The translations under genes and the position numbers were made by a program. Shown one piece after another: positions 28,931-36,295 of a stretch of DNA of 36,295 nucleotides; the first letter of the stretch is position 1; the number at the start of each line of letters is the position of its first letter. The notes below the pieces were generated by a model. It saw nothing but the letters and a program-made list of their open reading frames with translations, was not told the DNA's origin and made no database searches. This DNA is from a virus: positions 1-36,295 of IMG/VR virus record IMGVR_UViG_3300032156_000040; one strand, 5' to 3'.

Positions 28931-31900
28931 ATGATGAAGGTCGGCGAGCTCTTCGTCCGGCTGGCGATGGACTACAGCCAGTATGACAAGGACGAGACTA
29001 CGGCCAAGCACCGGGTCGAGGGCCTTGGTGGCTCCCTTTCCGGGATCCTGAAGAACGCCTTCTCGTTCACGGTCGGCATGGGCTTCTTTCAGGCTATCCA
29101 GGCCGGGTTCAAGGCCACCGTGGGCTCGGCTCTGGGCTTCAATGTAATGGTGCAGAACGCCCAGATAGGGTTCAAGACCATGCTGGGGAGTGCGTCGGCT
29201 GCCGAAGCCATGCTGACCGATCTGGCTGATTTCGCGGCGAAGAATCAGTTTGAGCTGCCTGACCTCCTCGACGCTGCGAAGAGGATGCTAGCCATGGGGT
29301 TCGCCGCTGACGACGTCTTGCCCACGCTGAAGTCGGTGGGCGATGCCGCGGCAGGGCTGGGCCTGGGGGCAGCGGGAGTGAACCGCATCATCCTGGCCCT
29401 CGGACAGATGCAGGCAAAAGGCAAGGTGTCCGGGGAGGAAATGCGGCAACTGATGGAAGCCGGCGTGCCGGCGTGGAAGATCCTGGCCCAGGCTATGGGC
29501 AAGTCTGTTCAGGAAGTCACGGCCCTGGGCGAAAAAGGGCTCCTTCCCGCGGACAAGGCCATCCAGGCGCTCGTCGCCGGGATGGAGGCACGATTCCCCG
29601 ACATGATGAAGCAGATGCAGAACGGTTGGCGTGGGGTCACGTCCGCGATCAAGAGCGTCTGGCAGATGACCCTCGGAGCTCTGACCTCGGGGCTATTCAA
29701 GAGCGCGAATGACTGGCTGAAGAAGGTCAGGGACGTGGCGACCGGCTTCTATGAGGCGTTCCAAAAGGGCGGGCTGACGTACGCCATAAGCCAGGCATTT
29801 GGACCACAGGCCGCCGCCAGCATCCAGACGGTAGCGTCGGTGCTGCGCGGGTTGTGGGGCGTGGTCGTCGGCGTGTGCAGGACCATCATAGCCAACTGGA
29901 GTGTGATCGGGCCACTAACCGCGTGGGTGGTCAAGGCGTTTCTCGCATTCAGGGTCGCAATGCTCGTTGTCAATCTCGCGACTAGCGCAGTACGGACCTT
30001 CACGCGAGCCAATCTGGCCATGCATGGCGCGCTGACCACGGGCGCCGGATTGCTGAAAATCATCAGCGATGTCGTGCTGTACTATAAGGTGCTGATGGCC
30101 GAGGCTGCTGTGACAACATCAATTACCACGGTTGCAGTTCATGGTCTACGATCAGCTCTTTTGGCTCTGTATACGACTCTGGGGCCGATCGGCATAGCGT
30201 TGATCGCCATTTCCGCCGTGCTCATGGCGGGCACGTCGCTCTGGAGCAAGTACAGCAGCCAAGTGCAGGCAGCCGCGCAGAAGGCGCGGATGGACAAGAT
30301 CGCTGCCAGTCAGAAAGCGTACGTGGATAGCGTCAACAAGGCCGCCACGGGTACGAACGCTCAGGCAGACGCTCTGGGTAATCTTGGCAAGGCTTCTCAG
30401 GACAACCTGCAGTCTTTCGACGAGGTCCATCAGCTCATGGACCAGACGGCGGACGCGACTATGCCTGGAATGCCGGACACGGGTGCCGGCGCGCCCGAGT
30501 TCCCCGAGTTCGAGATGCCGGAGGATCTGTTTGCCGGGACCGAGATCGAGGCGATGTCGTTCGGCGAGAAGCTGAAAGGTTTCTTCGCTTGGCTCTGGGA
30601 CGGCATCAAGGGTGGGGCTGTCAGCGCCTGGAATGGCATCACAGGGTTCCTGAGCAAAACCTGGCAGGGAATAGTCAATCTGACTCGACCCATCTGGGAG
30701 CCTCTGGCGCGGTTCTTCACTACGCTCTGGGCGGGCATTCAGGCAGTCGCCGCGACCGTCTGGACCGTAATAGGCCCGGTGTTGTCCGGGATCTGGACCG
30801 GCATTGTCACGGCAGCTCAGACCGTATGGGGAACGCTAGGCCCATTCTTCTCCATGCTCTGGGCAGGCATCAAAGCCGTAGTTCTGGGTGTCTGGAGCGT
30901 GCTCAGTACCGTGCTCCCGCCGATATGGACCGGCATCGTTACCGTCGCCCAGACAGTCTGGAGCGTCCTGGATCCGTTCTTCAGTGGGCTATGGCAGGCC
31001 ATCAAGACGGCGGCGACAGTCGTTTGGGGACTCATACAGTACGTCCTCGGGACGTCCTGGTTCGCGACCGTGGCTATGGCGCAAGCTGTCTGGTCCGCCT
31101 TGGGGCCGTTCTTCGGCGGTCTGTGGGAGGGCATCAAGACGGTGGCCACTGTCGCCTGGAGCCTCATTCAGTACTTCCTTACGGCGTACTGGTTCCGCAT
31201 CGTCGAGTCCGCCAAAGCGGTGTGGACTGTTCTAGGCCCGTTCTTCTCCGGGCTCTGGGAAGGTGTCAAGGCCGTTGCACTGGGCGTCTGGGGCATCCTG
31301 AGCGCGGTACTTCCTCCGCTCTGGCGCGGTATTGTCGCAGTTGCCGAGGTAATCTGGGCGGTACTACGGCCGTTCTTCGAAGCGCTGTGGGGTTCCGTGA
31401 AATGGATCTTTGAGAATGTATGGCGACCCATCCAAGCATTCCTCGAAGGCGTCTGGAACGGCATCAAGGTCGTGGCGGAAACGACATGGGGAGTCATCGA
31501 GCAGGTCATCGTCGACCCCTTCGCGGCTGCCAAGACTACGGTCGAGTCTATCGCTGATAAGATCCGGTCCACGGTTACTGCCGCGTGGGACGCGATCGTC
31601 GCCGGCGTCAAGGCCGTGAAGGATACCCTCTACGAGTACATCGTCGAGCCGTTCGTGAAAGCCAAGAACTACATCGAGGGCATCATCGCAAAGGCCAGAG
31701 AGTGGGGCAGGAACCTGGTCAGAGCCTTCACCGGCGGTGTGCGAACGGAGACTCCCGCAGCCGTCCAAGCGGCGGGAGACGTCGTCGACGGCATATCAAA
31801 CCAAATGGGGTTTGAGTCTCCCGCCAAAGAGGGTCCCGGCCGCACCGCCGACCGGTGGGCGCCCAACTTAATGAAGATGTACGCCCAAGGCATCCTGGCC

Positions 31901-32173
31901 AACGTGAACATCGTTAAGAATGCAGCCGGCGCGGTGGCTCAGAGCCTGGCGTCGATGGCCGTCGTACCTAGCCCGGCATTCGCGGGGGTGGGCGCGAGCG
32001 GCCTAGGCACAGGCAGGCAGCCTGGCGCGTCCTCGCTCGCGGCGGGGCCGACCCCCGAACTCCACCTTCACGTCGGCACTCTCGTCGCCGACAAACAGGG
32101 GCTTAAGCAGTTGGAGCGCATGCTCCGCGAATTCCGGGTGAGCGAAGACCAGCGTGTAGGCCAGGAGAGGTGA
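28931..32173 (+). CDS. Tail tape measure protein
   Basis: 1080 residues, ATG 28931 with GGAGGTGAACG upstream. The N-terminal domain (about residues 60-230; MLTDLADFAAKNQFELPDLL, MLAMGFAADDV, GKVSGEEMRQLMEAGVPAW) is the conserved TMP_N-type region. Hydrophobic segments follow (about 300-440), then residues 556-853 carry a tryptophan every 11 residues, then charged helices and a Gly/Ala/Ser-rich end with QMGFESPAKEGPGRTADRW, where relatives often have a processing region. It sets tail length and is ejected ahead of DNA. Its size fits a siphovirus tail of moderate length. Confidence 0.93.
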   Translation: MMKVGELFVRLAMDYSQYDKDETTAKHRVEGLGGSLSGILKNAFSFTVGMGFFQAIQAGFKATVGSALGFNVMVQNAQIGFKTMLGSASAAEAMLTDLADFAAKNQFELPDLLDAAKRMLAMGFAADDVLPTLKSVGDAAAGLGLGAAGVNRIILALGQMQAKGKVSGEEMRQLMEAGVPAWKILAQAMGKSVQEVTALGEKGLLPADKAIQALVAGMEARFPDMMKQMQNGWRGVTSAIKSVWQMTLGALTSGLFKSANDWLKKVRDVATGFYEAFQKGGLTYAISQAFGPQAAASIQTVASVLRGLWGVVVGVCRTIIANWSVIGPLTAWVVKAFLAFRVAMLVVNLATSAVRTFTRANLAMHGALTTGAGLLKIISDVVLYYKVLMAEAAVTTSITTVAVHGLRSALLALYTTLGPIGIALIAISAVLMAGTSLWSKYSSQVQAAAQKARMDKIAASQKAYVDSVNKAATGTNAQADALGNLGKASQDNLQSFDEVHQLMDQTADATMPGMPDTGAGAPEFPEFEMPEDLFAGTEIEAMSFGEKLKGFFAWLWDGIKGGAVSAWNGITGFLSKTWQGIVNLTRPIWEPLARFFTTLWAGIQAVAATVWTVIGPVLSGIWTGIVTAAQTVWGTLGPFFSMLWAGIKAVVLGVWSVLSTVLPPIWTGIVTVAQTVWSVLDPFFSGLWQAIKTAATVVWGLIQYVLGTSWFATVAMAQAVWSALGPFFGGLWEGIKTVATVAWSLIQYFLTAYWFRIVESAKAVWTVLGPFFSGLWEGVKAVALGVWGILSAVLPPLWRGIVAVAEVIWAVLRPFFEALWGSVKWIFENVWRPIQAFLEGVWNGIKVVAETTWGVIEQVIVDPFAAAKTTVESIADKIRSTVTAAWDAIVAGVKAVKDTLYEYIVEPFVKAKNYIEGIIAKAREWGRNLVRAFTGGVRTETPAAVQAAGDVVDGISNQMGFESPAKEGPGRTADRWAPNLMKMYAQGILANVNIVKNAAGAVAQSLASMAVVPSPAFAGVGASGLGTGRQPGASSLAAGPTPELHLHVGTLVADKQGLKQLERMLREFRVSEDQRVGQER
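30596..31489 (+). repeat. Exact 11-residue tryptophan repeat in the tape measure
   Basis: Twenty-eight Trp codons stand exactly 33 bp apart, from TGG 30596 to TGG 31487, with no indel. Units alternate types such as WTGIVTAAQTV, WGTLGPFFSML, WAGIKAVVLGV and WSVLSTVLPPI, and the GPFFS-x-L unit returns about every four units, a 44-residue higher-order period. Confidence 0.92.
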
Positions 32174-32179
32174 TGACGT

Positions 32180-32530
32180 TTGCCTGTCCTAATCGACAGC
32201 ACCCAGATCAAGACGCCTACCGGCCTCAAGGTAGGCACCTTCCGGATCACGAAGTCCGAGCGCTTGGCGTCGGGCTTGATGTCGATGGAGGTCATCGCGG
32301 TGAAACGCAGACTGGACCTCTCCTGGGCGGTCATCAAGGACGTGGACCTCGAGCCGATCCTGGACCTGCTCGACTCTAAGGTCTTCCACAGTGTAACCTA
32401 CCCGGATCCTCAGAACGGCGAGAGCGCGACGATCACGGCCTACCTGGGCGATACGGGCCAGGAAGCGGGGCAGAAAATCGCCGGTACGCGGTACTGGCAG
32501 GACGTAAGCATTGCCCTGGTCGAGCGATGA
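32180..32530 (+). CDS. Tail protein (DUF6711-like)
   Basis: 116 residues from TTG 32180, 6 nt after GAGGTGA (32167-32173), overlap-free with the tape measure stop. Begins PVLIDSTQIKTPTGLKVGTF, followed by ERLASGLMSMEVIAVKRRLDL and ATITAYLGDTGQ; this pattern is that of small proteins directly after tape measures in Bacillota siphoviruses (DUF6711). Beta-rich. Probably part of the distal tail or tail-tip; no enzymatic motif. Confidence 0.75.
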   Translation: MPVLIDSTQIKTPTGLKVGTFRITKSERLASGLMSMEVIAVKRRLDLSWAVIKDVDLEPILDLLDSKVFHSVTYPDPQNGESATITAYLGDTGQEAGQKIAGTRYWQDVSIALVER

Positions 32531-32583
32531 GCAAGCAGAGAGACAAGTAGCCGACCGAGCGACAACGGAGGGAGGTTGCTCAC

Positions 32584-32928
32584 ATGGCTCGCGTGAGTCT
32601 GGCAAGGCAGCAACTCACGGACACTGGGCTTTTGGCGGCCTATTCCGCCGCTGTCGCCGAGGGACACTCGGTGGAGAACAACGGCAAGGTGATCCTCCAC
32701 GTCCGCAACGATTCGCAGGCTGAAGTGACGGTTACGGTCAGGGCGGGCTACGTCCGCCAGGGCCTCAAACTCGCGGATCGCCTGGTGACCGTCGCCGCGG
32801 GAACCGCGGTGTTCGTCGGTCCGCTGGATACCACCACCTACAACCAGACGGACGGCGGAGCCGGACAGGTCTATGTCGATTACTCAGCAGTGGACGGCGT
32901 GACAGTGGCTGTGCTGCTCATCCCCTGA
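32584..32928 (+). CDS. Small beta-rich structural protein
   Basis: 114 residues, ATG 32584 behind GGAGGGAGGTT. Sequence ARVSLARQQLTDTGLLAAY, then ENNGKVILHVRNDSQAEVTV and a YVDYSAVDGVTVAVLLIP end, suggesting an immunoglobulin-like or jelly-roll fold as in tail or head decoration proteins. Similar short proteins occur among phage tail genes, with unknown role. A 68-bp gap to the tail hub gene follows, with no feature I can name. Confidence 0.65.
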   Translation: MARVSLARQQLTDTGLLAAYSAAVAEGHSVENNGKVILHVRNDSQAEVTVTVRAGYVRQGLKLADRLVTVAAGTAVFVGPLDTTTYNQTDGGAGQVYVDYSAVDGVTVAVLLIP

Positions 32929-32996
32929 CCTTACGTCATCGTCCAGTGCTATCCCCTTAGGTTACGTTATTTCCTGACGCTGCGAGGTGATCGGCA

Positions 32997-34871
32997 GTGT
33001 ACGCAGTGACGCAGGAGTTCAAAGACAAGATACGGGCCATCGAGCGGCGGACGTACGGCAAGATCCAGATAGATTACACGGACCCCTTCCTGGACCAGTC
33101 CATAGCAGTCTCCGCGTCTGAAGAGGCCGCCGTCTCCTATCCTTCTCAGACCGCCGATGCTGTGGTCGCTCCTCCGCACAAGTGGGCCTCGCTGGACGGC
33201 ACCTGGGTGCTGGACGGCTCATATCACCTGGCCCCGGCGACCGCCGAGGATGCGGTGACTCTCCAGATGGGATGGTGGGGATTGCAGCTGGCAGGGGCGG
33301 GCGGGGCGTTCGCGGCTCCGTATCCAGTTCTTACGGTGACCCACCTTCCGCGCCCGGTGCACTCTCTCAAGGTGGTTGGCGACAGCGCGAGGCAGGAGTA
33401 CCCTGCGGACTTCACCATCAACCTCTACGCTCAGGACAACACGCTCTTGTACTCCAAGGCAGTGACGGGCAATGCGGGGGCCTCGTGGGCCTTCGCCCTC
33501 CCGTCACCCGTGCTTGACGTGGCGAAGCAGGTCCTGACGGTCACAAAGTGGTCTCACGTCGGTCGCCAGGTCAAAATCGTGGAGTTCTTCACCTCGATAC
33601 AGGAGACCTACGAGGGGGACAACGTCCTACTCGTCCACCTCCTGGAGGAGCGAGAAGTCAGCCAGGGAAGCCTCCCGGTCGGCAACATCTCGGCCAACGA
33701 GATAGACGTCCGACTGGACAACTCCTCACGCAAGTTCGACGCGGGGAACACGCAAAGCCCCTTGTACCAGACCCTGAAGGCAAACCGCAGGATCAAGGCC
33801 TGGCTGGGCATCAAGCACGACGATGAGAGCATGGAATACGTTCCCCTCGGCACCTTCTGGTCGGGGGACTGGACGGCACCGGAGGACGAGGTGTACGCGA
33901 GCACAATGGGCAGAGACCGGCTCGAGCTGTTCCGAAAGAGCACCTACAGCACGAGCCAAGTGCAAGTAAACAAGGCGCTGTACGACCTGGCCGTGGCAGT
34001 GCTGCAAGACGCGGGGCTGACTTCAGGGGAGTATTGGGTTGACCCGGAACTTCAGGACCTCATCGTCCCCTACGCCTACTTCGAGCCATACTCTCATCGC
34101 GAATCGCTGCGCACGATCGCGGAGGCTTGCCTGGGACAGGTGTACTGTGACAGAGACGGCGTGGTGCGAGTGGAAGGGCCGTCCTTCCTCGCGTCCAAGT
34201 TGACCAGCGACTTGATGCTGACTTCCGACGACTACTTCCGCAAGGACAACCCGGCGAAGTGGTCGCAGATCGCCAACTACATCGAAGTCGAGACGGCCCC
34301 ACTTAAGCCGGACGTCCTGCAGGAGGTTTACCGGTCGAACGAGCCTGTGCCGATCGCCGCAGGGGAGACCAAGACTCTCACGGTCTACTACAACAGCCCT
34401 CCGTGCATCGAGGCCGCGGCAAGTCTCTCGGGCCAGCCGGCAGGCTGCTCCATAACCGGGACGACCTACTACGCATGGGGGGCGGAGGTCACAGTCTCAA
34501 GTCCTTCGAACGCAGGGACCTTCACCCTGGTCATCAACGCCAAACCGCTCAAAGTGCTTAACAAGGAGCGGGCCATCGCCAAGGACGACCCCTCCATCAC
34601 CGACAACGGCAAACTCAAGTTCACGTTCCCCGAGAACTCGTTACTCCAGACCCTCTCCATGGCCCAGACCATAGCAAATACCCTGCTCGCGTCGGCCAAG
34701 AACGCGAGGCGTGACGCCGAACTTGAGTGGCGGGGCAACCCCGCCCTGTTGCTCGGCGACAGGGTGACTGTGGTCGACCGCAACGAGCAGAACGACTACT
34801 TCGTCACGCGCCAGGAGATTGAGTGGACAGGGGCGCTCAGGGCGAAGATGAGCGGGCGAAGAGTCACGTAA
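32997..34871 (+). CDS. Tail hub / tail-tip protein (DUF5048/Tal-like)
   Basis: 624 residues, GTG 32997 with GAGGTGATC 6 nt upstream. The N-terminal ~220 residues include a jelly-roll-like region with a carbohydrate-binding look (HKWASLDGTWVLDGSYHLA). Residues 230-330 (SQGSLPVGNISANEIDVRLD, YVPLGTFWSGDW) and 340-450 (LAVAVLQDAGL, HRESLRTIAEACLGQVYCDR) match baseplate-hub/tail-tip proteins of siphoviruses. The end resembles a hub tail (LLGDRVTVVDRN). It should form the tail tip that contacts the cell. No peptidoglycan hydrolase motif was found. Confidence 0.75.
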   Translation: MYAVTQEFKDKIRAIERRTYGKIQIDYTDPFLDQSIAVSASEEAAVSYPSQTADAVVAPPHKWASLDGTWVLDGSYHLAPATAEDAVTLQMGWWGLQLAGAGGAFAAPYPVLTVTHLPRPVHSLKVVGDSARQEYPADFTINLYAQDNTLLYSKAVTGNAGASWAFALPSPVLDVAKQVLTVTKWSHVGRQVKIVEFFTSIQETYEGDNVLLVHLLEEREVSQGSLPVGNISANEIDVRLDNSSRKFDAGNTQSPLYQTLKANRRIKAWLGIKHDDESMEYVPLGTFWSGDWTAPEDEVYASTMGRDRLELFRKSTYSTSQVQVNKALYDLAVAVLQDAGLTSGEYWVDPELQDLIVPYAYFEPYSHRESLRTIAEACLGQVYCDRDGVVRVEGPSFLASKLTSDLMLTSDDYFRKDNPAKWSQIANYIEVETAPLKPDVLQEVYRSNEPVPIAAGETKTLTVYYNSPPCIEAAASLSGQPAGCSITGTTYYAWGAEVTVSSPSNAGTFTLVINAKPLKVLNKERAIAKDDPSITDNGKLKFTFPENSLLQTLSMAQTIANTLLASAKNARRDAELEWRGNPALLLGDRVTVVDRNEQNDYFVTRQEIEWTGALRAKMSGRRVT

Positions 34872-34903
34872 GAGGAGAACAGGCAGGGAAGATGGTGAGG
34901 TAG

Positions 34904-36295
34904 ATGCCAGGAACTGCGCCTCAAGGGTGGCAGGACCCTAAGACCACGTGGCAGGCGGCGGACGCGCCGGTGGCCGGGGATCTGAACAGGGTCGAAGGCA
35001 ACATCAACGCCATAGAGACTGGGAGTAGGACCATTGATCCTGCTCAGACACCGACCGGCAACGCAGGCAGTCTGCGGAACCTCTTGGACTGGTTCGCCAA
35101 CCGGATCAAGGTCATCGTGGGCGAGACGAACTGGTATGACGCGCCGGACACCACACTAGCTGCGGCGAAGGGGCATATGGACACGGCGCACGTGCCGGTC
35201 ACGCGGCAGGTCGCCACTAGCGGTGGCCTGACTGGTGGCGGTGATCTCCAGGCCGATCGCACCCTGTCTATCGCGGATGCGGGCGTCACCGATGCGAAGA
35301 TAGGCAACCGCACGGTCGACCCGGCCACGGGGACCGCCTATTCCCTGACGGGCCAGCTGACTCAGCAGCTCTCCTGGATCGTCAAGAACATCAAGGCCCT
35401 CAAAGGCCTGACCGGCAACTGGTGGGACAACGCCACGGCCACGATGGCGGCCATCTGGGACAAGTTCCATGACAGCTCCGGGCATGCACACACCGCGACC
35501 GCCAATAATGGGCCCAAGATAACCTCCTCAGGCCTGGCTGCGGGCGCGGCGACCGACACCGTCCTCGGAAACCGGACGGCCAACCCCGACATAGCAGACG
35601 CGTACTCCCTGACGGGCACTCTCACGCAGCATATCTCATGGATCACGAAAGCCGTCAAGGCCATGAAGGGCACGGTGACCAACTGGTACGACGCACCGGC
35701 GACGACGCTCTCGGCCGCTAAGGCCCATCAGGACGCCGCCGCTCCCCATTCGGGACACGAGACTCCCACTGGCGCCCAGGCCAAGGTGGACGCCCACGTT
35801 GCCGCCCCGGACCCTCACTCGCAGTATGCGCTGGACACGGATCTCGCCGGTCATGCCAATGCCACGTCGGCGCACAGCGCGACTTCGGCTGCGACGGCGA
35901 ACCGCATCGTGATGCGGGACGCCGCCGGCAGGTCCAAGGTGGCAGCGCCTGCTGCTGCCGACGATATAGCGCGGAAGGACACGGTCGATAACGCGGTAGC
36001 TGTCCTGGCCAGCAAAGCTGCCGTCGAAGCGCTGGCCAACGACCAGTATGAACTCCACATGGAGCTCTACTATACCGGGCATCATGGCGGCCCGGACATC
36101 GCGGGCCTCCGCGCTATGACCTTTGACGGCTTTGTGGACACCCAGCGGGTGAACGCGGGCGCGACCACGGCCGTAGTGGACACGACGAACAAGCTGGTCA
36201 AGTGCGCGACGACTACGCCGCTGACGTATACCTTCGTGTCCGCGGCAAACCAGGCGGTGCCGGGACTGGTCGACGAGGCAGACATGTCCAGTCCG
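34904..36295 (+). CDS. Tail fibre protein, 3' truncated by the window end
   Basis: Starts ATG 34904 (GGTGAGG shortly upstream) and stays open to the last base, giving 464 residues with no stop. N-terminus PGTAPQGWQDPKTTWQAADAP is typical of phage fibre anchors. A TSGGLTGGGDLQADRTLSI segment and Ala/His-rich stretches (DPHSQYALDTDLAGHANATS) are fibre signatures. Three ~88-90-residue repeats each carry a Trp-containing helix and NWYDAP-like motif. Expected to bind the host surface receptor. Confidence 0.85.
   Translation, partial: MPGTAPQGWQDPKTTWQAADAPVAGDLNRVEGNINAIETGSRTIDPAQTPTGNAGSLRNLLDWFANRIKVIVGETNWYDAPDTTLAAAKGHMDTAHVPVTRQVATSGGLTGGGDLQADRTLSIADAGVTDAKIGNRTVDPATGTAYSLTGQLTQQLSWIVKNIKALKGLTGNWWDNATATMAAIWDKFHDSSGHAHTATANNGPKITSSGLAAGAATDTVLGNRTANPDIADAYSLTGTLTQHISWITKAVKAMKGTVTNWYDAPATTLSAAKAHQDAAAPHSGHETPTGAQAKVDAHVAAPDPHSQYALDTDLAGHANATSAHSATSAATANRIVMRDAAGRSKVAAPAAADDIARKDTVDNAVAVLASKAAVEALANDQYELHMELYYTGHHGGPDIAGLRAMTFDGFVDTQRVNAGATTAVVDTTNKLVKCATTTPLTYTFVSAANQAVPGLVDEADMSSP
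35036..35733 (+). repeat. Three imperfect fibre repeats
   Basis: Units begin near 35036, 35306 and 35570 (270 and 264 bp apart). Units 2 and 3 share NRTxxP, AYSLTG-x-LTQ, SWI and a basic helix, followed by NWYD/NWWD; unit 1 is more diverged (LLDWFANRIKVI then TNWYDAPDTTLAAAKGH, matching DAPATTLSAAKAH in unit 3). Confidence 0.7.

Noticed and set aside
221-34952. Other CACGTG hexamers (near 222, 4777, 5803, 9424, 12128, 13321, 34947, 35188) as further parS sites
   Set aside because: They lack the TAT/ATA or TGTT/AACA flanks; 5801-5813 (GTCCACGTGAAAG) matches only one half well and sits in coding sequence, so it is not counted.
1-36295. CRISPR array, tRNA, rRNA, IS element, integrase or att site
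   Set aside because: No regularly spaced repeats with unique spacers, no cloverleaf or rRNA segments, and no transposase or recombinase motifs were seen on either strand.

Overview
The window is a contiguous piece of a tailed-phage genome (free phage or prophage). Nearly all genes run on the + strand, are tightly packed or overlapping, and use many GTG and some TTG starts behind strong Shine-Dalgarno (SD) sites of the GAGGTGATC type. The DnaD-domain replication protein, RinA/ArpU-like late regulator, SPP1-like portal, DUF2321 protein and SD style point to a high-GC member of the Bacillota as host. No integrase, repressor, lysis cassette, tRNA, rRNA, CRISPR array or IS is visible, so lifestyle cannot be decided here.

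Layout. 1-6202: early region with small zinc-ribbon and unknown proteins, then a recombination block: a PD-(D/E)XK nuclease with Cas4/AddB-like cysteines, a probable annealing/recombination protein, a UvrD/Rep-type helicase and an SbcC/RecN-like ATPase. 6203-8863: small unknown genes, an ASCH-domain protein and a JAB/JAMM metalloprotease. 8864-11137: a regulatory gap, a DnaD-type replication protein whose linker DNA carries phased repeats that could be the origin, and a VRR-NUC nuclease. 11139-14923: a large ParB-family protein, cysteine-rich and HTH proteins, a membrane protein and the late regulator. 15010-15492 (minus strand): a DUF2321 protein. 15595-22238: ParB-domain/DNA methyltransferase, two small-terminase candidates, large terminase, portal, and a minor capsid protein fused to a second JAMM domain. 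22174-22524 (minus strand): an unknown gene between terminator hairpins. 22607-28509: scaffold, decoration-like protein, capsid, head-tail connectors, tail terminator, two tail-tube paralogues, and a tail-assembly chaperone pair joined by a -1 frameshift at TTTTTTC. 28516-28848 (minus strand): a small glycine-rich protein. 28931-36295: tape measure with an exact 11-residue tryptophan repeat, distal tail proteins, a tail hub and a tail fibre cut by the window end. This is a siphovirus plan; no contractile-tail genes are seen.

Most notable observation: three 16-bp sites close to the bacterial parS consensus, two of them identical, lie in the same window as the large phage ParB-family protein (one inside its own gene). 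No ParA is present. Other points of interest are the possible separately translated JAMM domain in the minor capsid gene, the phased repeats in the replication gene, and three minus-strand cargo genes at module borders.
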